Positions 15,948 to 25,264 of a stretch of DNA of 50,715 nucleotides are shown here, piece by piece. Numbering within the stretch: position 1 is the stretch's first letter; each line of letters begins with the position of its first letter. The stretch is from NCBI GenBank assembly GCA_039800165.1, contig JBDLRH010000009.1, forward strand, positions 1-50,715. The letters are read 5' to 3'. Source of the DNA: JBDLRH01 sp039800165. GTDB taxonomy: Bacteria > Pseudomonadota > Gammaproteobacteria > Burkholderiales > Burkholderiaceae_C. The translations under genes were made by a program, and so were the position numbers. Below the pieces are notes generated by a model. That model saw only the letters and a list, made by a program, of their open reading frames with translations, did no database searches and was not told the DNA's origin.

Positions 15948-16751
15948 ATGACCTCCAACAAGACGGCCCTCATCACCGGTGGCGGCACCGGAGTGGGCGC
16001 GGCCACCGCGCTGATGCTCGCGCAGCGTGGCTGGAACCTGCTGATCAACTATTCGCGCAGCGCCGCCGAAGCCGAAGCCAGTGCGCAGGCCTGCCGTGAG
16101 GCCGGCGCCGCCAGCGGTGCCGAAGCCGTCGTGGTGCAGGGCGATGTGTCGCAAGACGCCGACTGCCGCGCGCTGGCCAGCGCCTGCCTGCAGCGCTTCG
16201 GGCGCATCGATGCGCTGGTCAACAACGCCGGCATCACCACCTTCAGCGGTGCGGCCAACTGGGACGTGCTCGATGCCGAGACCTTCCAGCGCATCTTCGG
16301 CGTCAACGCGATGGGCGCCTTCATGATGGTGCGCGCCTGCGCCGAGCCGCTGAAGGCCGCCGGTGGCTGCGTCATCAACGTGTCGTCGGTGGCGGGGGCG
16401 CTGGGCATTGGCTCGTCGGTGCCCTACATCGCATCCAAGGGCGCGCTGAATTCGCTGACGCTGTACCTGGCCCGTGCGCTGGCGCCGCAGGTGCGGGTGA
16501 ACGCGGTGTGCCCCGGCCTGATCACCTCGCGCTGGTTCAAGGACGGGCTGGGCGAAGAGGGCTACCAGCAGGTCAAGGCAGCCACCGAAGCGTCCACCCC
16601 GCTGCAGCGCGCGAGCTCGCCCGAGGACATCGCGCAGGCCATCGTCTGGCTGATCGAGGGCGCCCCCACCATGACCGGCGAGCTGCTGATGCTGGATGCC
16701 GGCATGCACCTCGGCGGCGGCCGGCCGCAGATTCCGGGGCGCAAGCCGTAG
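15948..16751 (+). CDS. Short-chain dehydrogenase/reductase
   Basis: Classical SDR of 267 residues with NAD(P)-binding TGGGTGVGAA near the N end, the NNAG motif (DALVNNAGITTF), the catalytic Ser in INVSSVAGALG, and Tyr-x3-Lys in VPYIASKGAL. NYSRSAAEAEA after strand 2 favours NADP(H). A TTG at 15918 would add 10 residues; the ATG at 15948 fits the family N terminus (MTSNKTALITGGG). It follows a Bug receptor and precedes a glutathione S-transferase, but the substrate remains unassigned. Confidence 0.9.
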   Translation: MTSNKTALITGGGTGVGAATALMLAQRGWNLLINYSRSAAEAEASAQACREAGAASGAEAVVVQGDVSQDADCRALASACLQRFGRIDALVNNAGITTFSGAANWDVLDAETFQRIFGVNAMGAFMMVRACAEPLKAAGGCVINVSSVAGALGIGSSVPYIASKGALNSLTLYLARALAPQVRVNAVCPGLITSRWFKDGLGEEGYQQVKAATEASTPLQRASSPEDIAQAIVWLIEGAPTMTGELLMLDAGMHLGGGRPQIPGRKP

Positions 16752-16802
16752 CGGCATGATGCGCGGCGCATTCACCTTTCCCCTGACTTGACTGGAGCAA
16801 CC

Positions 16803-17447
16803 ATGAGCATCGTCCTGTGCGGCTTTCCGATGAGCAACTACTACAACAAGGTCAAGATCGCCTTGCTGGAGAAGAACGTGCCCTTCACCGAAGAGAAGGT
16901 GATGACCAAGAGCACCGACGAGGCGGTGCTGGCCTGCTCGCCGCTGGCCAAGATTCCGTACATCCGCACGCCGCAGGGCGGCCTGTGCGAAAGCCAGGTG
17001 ATCATGCAGTACATCGAGGACGCCTACCCGAACCCGCCGCTGATGCCCAGGGACGCCTTCGCTGCGGCCAAGGTGCGCGAGCTCGTCACCTTCGTGGAGC
17101 TGCACCTCGAGCTGGTGGCGCGCGAGCTGTATCCGCAGGCCTTCTTCGGCGGCACGGTTGCCGACGAGGTGAAGGAGCGGGTGCGCAAGCAACTCACCAA
17201 GAACATCGGCGGCTTCAAGCGACTGGCGAAGTTCTCGCCCTACATCGCAGGCGACAGCTTCACCCAGGCCGACTGCGCCGCGTGGGCCAGCCTGCCGCTG
17301 ATCGGCATGGCCACCAAGGCGGTGTACGGCGAAGACCTGCTGCAGGCCGAGGGCGTGGACTGCAAGCCCTACCTGAAGATGCTGGGCGAGCGCGCGAGCA
17401 TCCAGAAGGTGGCGGCCGACCGCAAGGCCGCAAGCCTGCCCACCTGA
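16803..17447 (+). CDS. Glutathione S-transferase family protein
   Basis: 214 residues with an N-terminal thioredoxin-like domain (MSIVLCGFPMSNYYNKVKIA) containing the cis-proline segment AKIPYIRT and the glutathione gamma-Glu loop CESQVIMQYIED. A helical C-terminal domain follows (FKRLAKFSPYIAGDSFTQAD). The ATG at 16803 has GGAGCAACC just upstream. It is probably a soluble detoxification or isomerase enzyme; the class is unclear, and it is not close to the zeta-class nagL product elsewhere in the window. It lies 51 bases after the SDR gene on the same strand. Confidence 0.9.
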   Translation: MSIVLCGFPMSNYYNKVKIALLEKNVPFTEEKVMTKSTDEAVLACSPLAKIPYIRTPQGGLCESQVIMQYIEDAYPNPPLMPRDAFAAAKVRELVTFVELHLELVARELYPQAFFGGTVADEVKERVRKQLTKNIGGFKRLAKFSPYIAGDSFTQADCAAWASLPLIGMATKAVYGEDLLQAEGVDCKPYLKMLGERASIQKVAADRKAASLPT

Positions 17448-17470
17448 GGCGCCGCACCTGCGCTGTCGTT

Positions 17471-18421
17471 TCAGTCCCCGTGCAGCGCACGGCGCAGCGC
17501 ATCGGCGCAGATGCGCACCGCGGCGTTGGCCTCGTCGATCGCGCGACCCATCAGGATGAAGCCGTGGATCTGCCGCGCCATGCACACGTAGTGCGTCTGC
17601 ACGCCCGCCGCTGACAGCGCGTCGGCGTAGGCCAGCCCCTCGTCGCGCAGCGGGTCGAAGCCGGCGGTCAGCACCAGCGCCGGCGGAAGCCCGGCATGGC
17701 TTGAGGCCAGCAGCGGCGAGGCGCGCCAGTCGGTGTACTGCGCCTCGTCGAGGTAGTGGCCGCGAAAGTACCCCATCGTCGCCTTGGTCAGCATGTAGCC
17801 CTGCGCGTTCTCGGTGTGCGAGGGCGTGCGGTAGATCATGTCGGTGGCCGGATAGATCAGCAGCTGGAACGCAGGCTTCAGCCCTGCCGGTTCGGGCTCG
17901 TCGCGCAGCGCGATGCAGGCCACCGCCGCCAGGTTGCCGCCCGCGCTGTCGCCGCCTACCGCAATGCGCTTGGGGTCCATGCCGAATTGCGCGGCGTGGC
18001 GCAGCACATGGCGCAGCGCCAGCACCGAGTCGTCCACGGCCGCCGGAAACCGGTGCTCGGGTGCGAGCCGGTAGTCCACCGCCACCACCGCCACGCCGGC
18101 GCGGTTGGCGAGCTCGCGGCACAGCGTGTCGTGCGTGTCCAGGTCGCCGATCACCCAGCCGCCGCCGTGCAGGTACACCAGGCCCGGCAGCGTGTCGGTG
18201 GCCGCGCAGCCCATCGGGCGGTACCAGCGCAGCGCAATCGGCCCGTGCAGGCCGTCGATGGTGAGGTCCTGCACGCTCGCCACCTCCTGCGGCGCGGGCT
18301 GGGTGTAGAAGCGGCGGTCGCGGTAGGCCTGGCGCGCGTCCGCGGGGCTGAGCTGCTCGATGGCGGGCAGGCCGCGCTTGGCAATCAGGTCGAGCAGCTG
18401 TCGGGCTTGGGTGTCGAGCAT
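17471..18421 (-). CDS. Alpha/beta hydrolase, hormone-sensitive-lipase type esterase
   Basis: 316 residues of the HSL/acetyl-esterase family. It has the oxyanion-hole motif HGGGWVIGD, the nucleophile elbow GGDSAGGN, the acidic residue in LTAGFDPLRDEG, and the catalytic His in QIHGFILMG. No signal peptide is present, so it is likely a cytoplasmic carboxylesterase. It is convergent with the GST gene (23-base gap) and divergent from phoD. The physiological ester is unknown. Confidence 0.92.
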   Translation of the reverse strand: MLDTQARQLLDLIAKRGLPAIEQLSPADARQAYRDRRFYTQPAPQEVASVQDLTIDGLHGPIALRWYRPMGCAATDTLPGLVYLHGGGWVIGDLDTHDTLCRELANRAGVAVVAVDYRLAPEHRFPAAVDDSVLALRHVLRHAAQFGMDPKRIAVGGDSAGGNLAAVACIALRDEPEPAGLKPAFQLLIYPATDMIYRTPSHTENAQGYMLTKATMGYFRGHYLDEAQYTDWRASPLLASSHAGLPPALVLTAGFDPLRDEGLAYADALSAAGVQTHYVCMARQIHGFILMGRAIDEANAAVRICADALRRALHGD

Positions 18422-18487
18422 GGTGTGGCTTCAGGCGTTGCGAGGGACAATGGCGCGATCGACAATCGTGTGATCGGGATGCGCGGG

Positions 18488-18532
18488 AAGGATGTGTGTG
18501 TGAAGGATGTTCGCGTGAAGGATGTACGCGTG
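18488..18532 (+). repeat. Three 15-base direct repeats, each carrying SD plus in-frame GTG
   Basis: AAGGATGTGTGTGTG, AAGGATGTTCGCGTG and AAGGATGTACGCGTG lie head to tail at 18488-18502, 18503-18517 and 18518-18532. Each begins with an AAGGA Shine-Dalgarno and ends with a GTG 7 bases later. All three GTGs are in frame with phoD. Confidence 0.85.
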
Positions 18533-20164
18533 GAGGACTATAGCCAAGCCCCTGCATCGGCCGGGGCAGGGGTTGCGCGCGGTGCCACCGACCGCCGCGA
18601 CCTGCTGCGCCTCGCACTGGCCTCGGCCACCACGCTGTGGTTGCCGCGCTCGGCCTGGAGCCAGCCGCGGCTCGGTACATCGCCTTTCACCCTGGGCGTG
18701 GCCAGCGGCGCGCCCGAGCCCGAGTCGGTGGTGCTGTGGACGCGCCTGAGCGGCGTGGGCAGCCAGCCGGTGACGCTGCGCTGGGAGATCGCGCACGACG
18801 AGCAGTTCCGCCGCATCGCGCAGCAGGGCCAGGTGCAGGCCCTGCCCGAGTTCGCGCATGCGGTGCATGTGGAAGCGGGCGGCCTTCACCCCGACCGGCG
18901 CTACTTCTATCGCTTCATGCTCGGGGCGGCGGGCCAGGACTGGGTGAGCGCGGTGGGCCAGACCCGCACCGCGCCGCATCCGGACGCCGAGGTGGCCCGG
19001 CTGCGCGTCGCCTACGCGTCGTGCCAGCGCTGGGAGCACGGCTTTTATGCCGCCTACCGGCAGATGCGCGACGACGCGCCTGACCTCGTGCTGTTCCTTG
19101 GCGACTACATCTACGAGTACCCCAACCCGGCCAACAACAGCGGCGTGCGGCGCAGCAATGGCGGCTGGGTGCTGACACTCGACGACTACCGCGACCGCTA
19201 TGCCGTGCATCGCAGCGATGTGCACCTGCAGGCCATGCATGCCGCCTGCCCGTGGCTTGTGACCTGGGACGACCATGAGGTGCAGAACGACTACGCGGGC
19301 CTGCGCCGCGGCGACAGCGGTCCGATGGTGGAGGACTTTGCCGCGCGGCGTGCGGCGGCCTACCAGGCTTTCTGGGAGCACATGCCGCTGCGTGCGTCGG
19401 TGCTGACGCAGTCGCTGGCGGGGCTGTCACGCGGGGCCGAGATGCGCATCCATGCCAGCACCCGCTGGGGGCGCCTGGCGCAGCTGCACATGCTGGACGC
19501 ACGCCAGTACAAGGACCCGCAGGTCTGCAACAAGGACGACCACCCCGGCTCGTCGATGCGCGACCCGCAGACCTGCCCCGAGTGGGACGAGCCGCGCCGC
19601 ACGCTGCTGGGCGCGGCGCAGGAGCGCTGGCTGGACGACACCCTGGCGCGCAGCGACGCGCGCTGGAACCTGATCGGGCAGCAGTCGATCTTCGGCCCGC
19701 GCGAATACCGGCGCAACGGCGCGCGCTCGGTCTGGAACGACGGCTGGGACGGCTACTCGGCCGCGCGCAGGCGCCTGACCGATGTGCTCGGGCGTGAGCG
19801 GCAGCGGCGTGGCGACTTCAATGCGGTGTTCTTTGGTGGTGATGTGCACGAGCATTGGGTCGGCCATGTGAAGGCCGACTACGCGCGCGCCGACAGTGCC
19901 GCGGTGGCCACCGAGTTCTGCGGCACCAGCATCAGCACCCGATCGGGCGGCCGCAACGAGCGGGTGGCGCCGATGCTGGCGGCGCATCCGCACTTTGTTT
20001 TCGGCGACGTGGAAAAGCGCGGCTACGGCCTCGCCGAGTTCAGCCGCGAGCGACTGCGCACCACCTTGCGTGGCGTGGATGACGCCACGCGCGAGGATTC
20101 GGCGGTGCCGGTGCTGGCGCGCTTCGAAGTTCGCAGCGGCACGCCGCAGGTCGAGCGGATCTAG
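18530..20164 (+). CDS. phoD: Alkaline phosphatase D-type phosphodiesterase/phosphatase
   Basis: Secreted metallo-phosphatase of the PhoD family, 544 residues from the GTG at 18530. The N region has a twin-arginine signal (TDRRDLLRLALASATTLWLP) ending near AWSQ, as expected for Tat export. The PhoD N-domain follows (FTLGVASGAPEPESVVLWTR), then the metal site: YASCQRW, LVLFLGDYIYEYPN, TWDDHEVQNDY, and FFGGDVHEHW in the C part. Three candidate GTG starts (18500, 18515, 18530) and an ATG (18479) are in frame. The GTGs have Shine-Dalgarno sequences and the ATG does not; I give the last GTG. The stop shares CTAG with the serB stop on the other strand. Phosphate control is usual for the family, but no Pho box was identified. 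Confidence 0.92.
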   Translation: MEDYSQAPASAGAGVARGATDRRDLLRLALASATTLWLPRSAWSQPRLGTSPFTLGVASGAPEPESVVLWTRLSGVGSQPVTLRWEIAHDEQFRRIAQQGQVQALPEFAHAVHVEAGGLHPDRRYFYRFMLGAAGQDWVSAVGQTRTAPHPDAEVARLRVAYASCQRWEHGFYAAYRQMRDDAPDLVLFLGDYIYEYPNPANNSGVRRSNGGWVLTLDDYRDRYAVHRSDVHLQAMHAACPWLVTWDDHEVQNDYAGLRRGDSGPMVEDFAARRAAAYQAFWEHMPLRASVLTQSLAGLSRGAEMRIHASTRWGRLAQLHMLDARQYKDPQVCNKDDHPGSSMRDPQTCPEWDEPRRTLLGAAQERWLDDTLARSDARWNLIGQQSIFGPREYRRNGARSVWNDGWDGYSAARRRLTDVLGRERQRRGDFNAVFFGGDVHEHWVGHVKADYARADSAAVATEFCGTSISTRSGGRNERVAPMLAAHPHFVFGDVEKRGYGLAEFSRERLRTTLRGVDDATREDSAVPVLARFEVRSGTPQVERI

Positions 20165-20883
20165 CGCAGCACTTCGAGCAGCCGGTCCAGGCCGCCGGTG
20201 TCGATCGCCACCATTGCCTGCTCGCGCACCTTGGGCTTGGCGTGGTAGGCCACCGACAGGCCGCCCGCGTCGGCGCAGGCCTGCATCATCGGCAGGTCGT
20301 TCGCGCCATCGCCCATGGCGATCGCCTGGGCCGGCGTGATGCCCAGCTGCGCGCAGGTCTGCAGCACCATGCGCCGCTTTTCCTCGCCGTCGCAGATGTC
20401 GCCCCAGGGCTGGTCGACCATGCGCCCGGTGAGCCGCTGGCCGTCGAGCTCCAGCACGTTCGAGCGGGTGAAGTCGATCTGCAGCCGGTCGCGCACCGAG
20501 TCGGTGAAGAAGGTGAACCCGCCCGAGACCAGCAGCACCTTCAGCCCGGCGGCCTTGCAGGCGGCCACCAGCTCGGCCGCGCCCGGATTGAGCTGCAGCC
20601 GCCCGCTCAGCACCTCTTGCATGTGGCCCACGGTCACGCCCTTGAGCAGTGCGACGCGGCGGCGCAGGCTTTCCTTGTAGTCGGCGATCTCGCCGCGCAT
20701 CGCGGCTTCGGTGATGGCGGCCACCTCGGCCTTGCGGCCTGCGGCATCGGCGATCTCGTCCACGCACTCGATGTTGATCAGCGTGGAATCCATGTCGAAG
20801 GCGATCAGCCCGAAGGACGACAGCGCGCGCGGCGGCGTGAAGCGCTGGATGGACAGGCCGGGCGTGAAGGCGGTCAGGGTCAT
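20161..20883 (-). CDS. serB: Phosphoserine phosphatase SerB
   Basis: Last step of serine synthesis, hydrolysing O-phosphoserine. HAD superfamily: motif I is FDMDSTLI with Asp30 and Asp32, motif II is LLVSGGFTFF, and motif III with the metal-binding acidic residues is AMGDGANDLPMM. The helical cap contains ECVDEIADAAG and AAMRGEIADYKESLRRRVAL, which are diagnostic for SerB. The protein has 240 residues and lacks the N-terminal ACT-like extension of longer SerB forms. It lies 16 bases downstream of mfd on the same strand and is probably co-transcribed with it. Confidence 0.95.
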   Translation of the reverse strand: MTLTAFTPGLSIQRFTPPRALSSFGLIAFDMDSTLINIECVDEIADAAGRKAEVAAITEAAMRGEIADYKESLRRRVALLKGVTVGHMQEVLSGRLQLNPGAAELVAACKAAGLKVLLVSGGFTFFTDSVRDRLQIDFTRSNVLELDGQRLTGRMVDQPWGDICDGEEKRRMVLQTCAQLGITPAQAIAMGDGANDLPMMQACADAGGLSVAYHAKPKVREQAMVAIDTGGLDRLLEVLR

Positions 20884-20899
20884 GGTCGGGGCAGGGGTG

Positions 20900-23800
20900 T
20901 CAGGCCGCAGCCGCTTCGGTGCGCGGCTGGCCCAGCGAGCGCAGCACGTCGCGCACCATCTGCGCGCGGTCCTTGGGTTCCTTGAGTTCGCGCTCGATAC
21001 GCAGCTTGTCGTTGCCCGCCAGCTTGATGTGGCGGTTCTTCTGCACCAGCTCGATGATGCGCATCGGGTCCACCGGCGGGTTGGGCCGGAAGCTGATGTT
21101 CGTCACGCCCGGCGCGGCATCCACCTTGAGCACGCCGTAGGCACGGGCCAGCACCCGCAGCCGGTGCACGTCGATCAGCGTCTGCGCCTGCGCCGGCAGC
21201 TTGCCGAAGCGGTCAACGATCTCCTCGAGCAGCGCGTCGATCTGCTCGGCGTTCTTCGCAGTGGCCAGCTTCTTGTAGAAGCTCAGGCGCAGGTGCACGT
21301 CGCCGCAGTAGTCGTCGGGCAGCAGGGCGGGCGCGTGCAGGTTGATCTCGGTGGTCGCCGACAGCGGGGCCAGCAGGTCGGGCTCCTTGCCGGCCTTCAG
21401 CGAGCGCACCGCTTCGCTCAGCATCTCGTTGTAGAGCTGAAAGCCCACCTCCAGCATGTTGCCGCTCTGGTTTTCGCCCAGCACCTCGCCCGCACCGCGG
21501 ATCTCCAGGTCGTGCATCGCGAGATAGAAGCCGCTGCCGAGTTCCTCCATCTGCTGGATGGCCTCGAGCCGCTGGCCGGCCTGCTTGGTCAGGCTTTCGG
21601 TGTCGGGCACCATCAGGTAGGCATAGGCCTGGTGGTGGCTTCGGCCCACGCGGCCGCGCAGCTGGTGCAGCTGGGCCAGGCCGAACTTGTCGGCACGGCT
21701 GATGACGATGGTGTTGGCCGTGGGCACGTCGATGCCGGTCTCGATGATGGTCGAGCACAGCAGCAGGTTGAAGCGCTGCGCCACAAAGTCGCGCATCACC
21801 CGCTCGAGGTCGCGCTCGGGCATCTGCCCGTGGGCCACCGCGATGCGCGCCTCGGGCAGGATCTCCTGCAGCTTGAGCCGGCGGTTCTCGATCGTCTCCA
21901 CCTCGTTGTGCAGGAAGTACACCTGCCCGCCGCGCTTGAGCTCGCGCAGCACCGCTTCGCGGATCACGCCGGTGCCCTCGTTGCGCACAAAGGTCTTGAT
22001 GGCCAGGCGCCGCTGCGGCGCGGTGGCGATCACGCTCAGGTCGCGCAGGCCTTCGAGCGCCATGCCCAGCGTGCGCGGGATCGGTGTGGCGGTCAGCGTC
22101 AGCACATCCACCTCGGCGCGCAGGGCCTTCATCGCCTCCTTGTGGCGCACGCCGAAGCGGTGCTCTTCGTCGATGATCAGCAGCCCGAGGTTCTTGAACT
22201 TCACCGACTCGCTCAGCAGCTTGTGGGTGCCCACCACGATGTCGATGCTGCCGTCGGCCAGGCCCTTGGCGGCGGCGGTGATTTCCTTTTGCGAGCGAAA
22301 GCGGCTCATCTCGGCGATCTTCACCGGCCAGCGGCTGAAGCGGTCCACCAGCGTCTGGTAGTGCTGCTCGGCCAGCAGCGTGGTCGGCGCCAGGAACGCC
22401 ACCTGCTTGCCGCCGGTCACGGCCACGAAGGCGGCGCGCAGCGCCACTTCGGTCTTGCCAAAGCCCACATCGCCGCACACCAGCCGGTCCATCGGGCGCG
22501 GGCTGATCATGTCCTGGATGACGGCATGAATCGCCGCGCGCTGGTCGGCGGTTTCCTCAAAGCCGAAGTCGCTGACGAACTGTTCGTAGTCGTGCGGGCT
22601 GTAGCGAAAGGCGTGGCCCTCGCGCGCGGCGCGCCGCGCGTAGATGTTCAGCAGCTCGGCGGCGGTGTCGCGCACCTGCTGCGCGGCCTTGCGGCGCGCC
22701 TTCTCCCATTGGCCCGAGCCGAGCTTGTGCAGCGGCGCTTCGTCGGCACTCACGCCGGTGTAGCGGCTGATCAGGTGCAGCTGGCTCACCGGCACGTACA
22801 GCGTGGCGGCGTCGGCGTACTCCAGGTGCAGGAACTCCTGCAGCGCGGGCGTGCCGTCGGCGTTCTTCTCGCCCATGTCCAGGTTCACCAGCCCGCGGTA
22901 GCGGCCGATGCCGTGCTGGGTGTGCACCACCGGGTCGCCGATGTTGAGCTCGGACAGGTCCTTGATCAGCGCATCGACATCGCTCACCTGTTCCTGCTTG
23001 CGGCGCCGGCGCGTGGTGGGGCCGGCGGCGAACAGCTCGGTCTCGGTGACGAAGTCGACCTCGCCTTCGAGCCAGGCAAAGCCGACGGTGAGTGCACCGG
23101 TGGCGATGCCGATCTTCTCGTCGCTGGCCAGGAACGCTTCCAGCGAATCGAAGGCAGGCGGCTGCAGCCCGCTGGCGCGCACGAAGTCGAGCAGGCTTTC
23201 GCGCCGGCCGTCGCTTTCGGCCAGCAGCAGCACGCGCTGCGGGGTGCGGGCGATGTGCGCCTTCAGCCGCTGCAGCGGCTCTTCGGCGCCGCGCTCCACC
23301 GACAGGTTGCCCAGCGCGCTGAGCGTCGGGTAGGCCTGTGCCGCATCGGCCTCGGCCAGCGGCCGCATCGCCAGCTGCGCATGTGCGTTGCAGCGGGTGA
23401 AGAACTGCTCGGCCGAGAGGAACAGCGCATCTGGCGGCAGCACCGGGCGCTCGGGGTCGCCGTGCACCAGGCGGTGGCGCTCGCGGGTGTCTTGCCAGAA
23501 GCGCTGGAAGGCCGGCTCCAGTTCGCCGTGCAGCACCACGGTGGCAGCGCGTCCGGCATTGGCCGGCAGGTAGTCGAAGACGGTGGCGGTGTCTTCGAAG
23601 AACAGCGGCAGGTAGTACTCGATGCCGGCGGTGGCCACGCCGTTGCCCATGTCCTTGTAGATGCGGCTGCGCGTCGGGTCGCCCTCGAGCAGCTCGCGCC
23701 AGCGGCTGCGAAAGCGCGCCCGCGCCGCCTCGTCCATCGGGAACTCGCGCCCGGGCAGCAATCGCACCTCGGGCACCGGGTACAGGCTGCGCTGGCTGTC

Positions 23801-24427
23801 GGGGTCGAAGGTGCGGATGCTGTCGATCTCGTCGTCGAACAGGTCCACCCGGTACGGCACCGCCGAACCCATCGGGTACAGGTCGATCAGCCCGCCGCGC
23901 ACCGCGTATTCGCCGGGGCTCACCACCTGCGTCACGTGGTTGTAGCCCGCCAGCGTGAGCTGCGCCTTGAGCTGCGCCTCGTCCAGCCGCTGCTTGACCT
24001 TGAACTCGAAGGTGTAGCCGGCCAGGAACGAAGGCGGCGCCACCCGGTACAGCGCGGTGGTGGCCGGCACCAGCACCACATCCACGCCGTCGTCGGGGCG
24101 CGTTGTGTCGCGCGCGTTGCCCTGGCTTGCCCGGTGCAGCCGCCACAGCGTGGCCAGCCGCTCGCTGATCAGGTCCTGGTGCGGTGAAAACGTGTCGTAG
24201 GGCAGCGTCTCCCAGTCCGGAAACATCACGCAGCGCAGCCCCGGGGCAAACAGCGGCAACTCATCCATCAGCCGCTGCGCGTCGGCGGCATCGGCGGTGA
24301 CGATGGCCACGATGCGGCCTTCGGCGCACTCGCGCTCGGCCAGCCGCGCCAGCCACAGGGCATCGGCGCCGCCAGGCGGGCGTGGCACGGTGTGCCGGCG
24401 ACCGGCCAAGAGCTTGGGGAGTTCCAT
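20900..24427 (-). CDS. mfd: Transcription-repair coupling factor Mfd
   Basis: Translocase that removes stalled RNA polymerase from lesions and recruits UvrA. 1175 residues in the standard order. The UvrB-homology domains come first (WLARLAERECAEGRIVAIVT, PHQDLISERLATLWRL), then the RNA-polymerase-interaction domain (IGDPVVHTQHGIGRYRGLV). The helicase motor has Walker A GDVGFGKTEVALRAAF and Walker B LLIIDEEHRFG, followed by the TRG motif region LEIRGAGEVLGENQSGNML and a C-terminal domain. The ATG at 24427 (MELPKLLAGRR) is preferred over 24445, which adds six residues with no support. It is divergent from ispD. Confidence 0.97.
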   Translation of the reverse strand: MELPKLLAGRRHTVPRPPGGADALWLARLAERECAEGRIVAIVTADAADAQRLMDELPLFAPGLRCVMFPDWETLPYDTFSPHQDLISERLATLWRLHRASQGNARDTTRPDDGVDVVLVPATTALYRVAPPSFLAGYTFEFKVKQRLDEAQLKAQLTLAGYNHVTQVVSPGEYAVRGGLIDLYPMGSAVPYRVDLFDDEIDSIRTFDPDSQRSLYPVPEVRLLPGREFPMDEAARARFRSRWRELLEGDPTRSRIYKDMGNGVATAGIEYYLPLFFEDTATVFDYLPANAGRAATVVLHGELEPAFQRFWQDTRERHRLVHGDPERPVLPPDALFLSAEQFFTRCNAHAQLAMRPLAEADAAQAYPTLSALGNLSVERGAEEPLQRLKAHIARTPQRVLLLAESDGRRESLLDFVRASGLQPPAFDSLEAFLASDEKIGIATGALTVGFAWLEGEVDFVTETELFAAGPTTRRRRKQEQVSDVDALIKDLSELNIGDPVVHTQHGIGRYRGLVNLDMGEKNADGTPALQEFLHLEYADAATLYVPVSQLHLISRYTGVSADEAPLHKLGSGQWEKARRKAAQQVRDTAAELLNIYARRAAREGHAFRYSPHDYEQFVSDFGFEETADQRAAIHAVIQDMISPRPMDRLVCGDVGFGKTEVALRAAFVAVTGGKQVAFLAPTTLLAEQHYQTLVDRFSRWPVKIAEMSRFRSQKEITAAAKGLADGSIDIVVGTHKLLSESVKFKNLGLLIIDEEHRFGVRHKEAMKALRAEVDVLTLTATPIPRTLGMALEGLRDLSVIATAPQRRLAIKTFVRNEGTGVIREAVLRELKRGGQVYFLHNEVETIENRRLKLQEILPEARIAVAHGQMPERDLERVMRDFVAQRFNLLLCSTIIETGIDVPTANTIVISRADKFGLAQLHQLRGRVGRSHHQAYAYLMVPDTESLTKQAGQRLEAIQQMEELGSGFYLAMHDLEIRGAGEVLGENQSGNMLEVGFQLYNEMLSEAVRSLKAGKEPDLLAPLSATTEINLHAPALLPDDYCGDVHLRLSFYKKLATAKNAEQIDALLEEIVDRFGKLPAQAQTLIDVHRLRVLARAYGVLKVDAAPGVTNISFRPNPPVDPMRIIELVQKNRHIKLAGNDKLRIERELKEPKDRAQMVRDVLRSLGQPRTEAAAA

Positions 24428-24520
24428 CGTTGAAAACACGAACACCCCGCGCCTGCAACAGGGTGGGGTGAGGCCGCGATTCTAGAATGGCCTCAGTTCC
24501 TGACTTTCACGCCACGCCTC

Positions 24521-25264
24521 TTGTCTGCGCCCGACACTTCGCCACGCCCTGCGGGCACGCCCCGGCTGTTTGCCCTGGTGCCGTGCGCCGGCAGCGGCAG
24601 CCGCGCCGCAACCGCGCAGCCCAAGCAGTACGAGATGCTGGAAGGCCGCCCGATGGTGCGGCACACGCTGGATGCGCTGGCGCGCGTGCCGCGGCTGGCT
24701 TGCATCGTGGTGGTGGTGTCGCCGGGGGACGCAACGCTGGGCGAACCGGCGCCGCCATGCACCGTGGTCGACTGTGGTGGCGCCACGCGCGCCGCGTCGG
24801 TGGCCAACGGGTTGCAGGCCCTGCGCTCGCTGCCCGGCATCGCCGCGGTGGACGACGACTGGGTGCTGGTGCACGACGCCGCACGCTGCCTCATCACGCC
24901 CGAGCCGGTCAACCGGCTGATCGATGCCTGCCTGAACGATGCGGTGGGCGGGCTGCTGGCGCACCGGCTGGCCGACACGCTCAAGGCGGCGCAGCCACCC
25001 GGCGATGCCGGCGCGCCCGCGCGCAGCCTGCGCACCATCGAGCGCAGCGACAAGTGGCTGGCGCAGACGCCGCAGATGTTTCGCCTGGGCCTGCTCGAGC
25101 GCGCGCTGCGCGAGGCGGGCCCTCAGGTGACCGATGAGGCCAGCGCCATCGAAGCGCTGGGGCTGCAGCCGCTGCTGGTCGAGGGCGGGGCGCAGAATTT
25201 CAAGCTCACCTATCCCGATGATTTCGCGCTGGCGCGCGCCGTGCTGAGGAGCCGATCCGAATGA
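24521..25264 (+). CDS. ispD: 2-C-methyl-D-erythritol 4-phosphate cytidylyltransferase
   Basis: Third enzyme of the MEP isoprenoid pathway, transferring CMP from CTP to MEP. 247 residues with the nucleotide-binding start LFALVPCAGSGSRAATAQPK (the Arg and Lys are catalytic), WVLVHDAARCLITP, and TPQMFRLGLL plus TDEASAIEALG in the C part. The start is a TTG at 24521; there is no in-frame ATG before the conserved N motif. A TAGAAT box at 24483-24488 could be its -10 element. It overlaps ispF by 4 bases (ATGA), the usual coupled arrangement. Confidence 0.95.
   Translation: MSAPDTSPRPAGTPRLFALVPCAGSGSRAATAQPKQYEMLEGRPMVRHTLDALARVPRLACIVVVVSPGDATLGEPAPPCTVVDCGGATRAASVANGLQALRSLPGIAAVDDDWVLVHDAARCLITPEPVNRLIDACLNDAVGGLLAHRLADTLKAAQPPGDAGAPARSLRTIERSDKWLAQTPQMFRLGLLERALREAGPQVTDEASAIEALGLQPLLVEGGAQNFKLTYPDDFALARAVLRSRSE

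Noticed and set aside
18488..18532. Short regular repeats as a CRISPR array
   Set aside because: The units are 15 bases, directly adjacent without spacers, and lie in the phoD translation start region; no cas genes are present.
15861..18680. A minus-strand open frame of 939 codons
   Set aside because: It runs across the SDR, GST and esterase genes in a frame without known motifs. Each of those has a full family match in another frame.
20711..24187. A long open frame of 1158 codons on the plus strand across mfd
   Set aside because: It is an antisense shadow of mfd caused by high third-position GC. The protein is rich in His, Gln, Arg and Ala with no domain, while the minus strand gives a complete Mfd.
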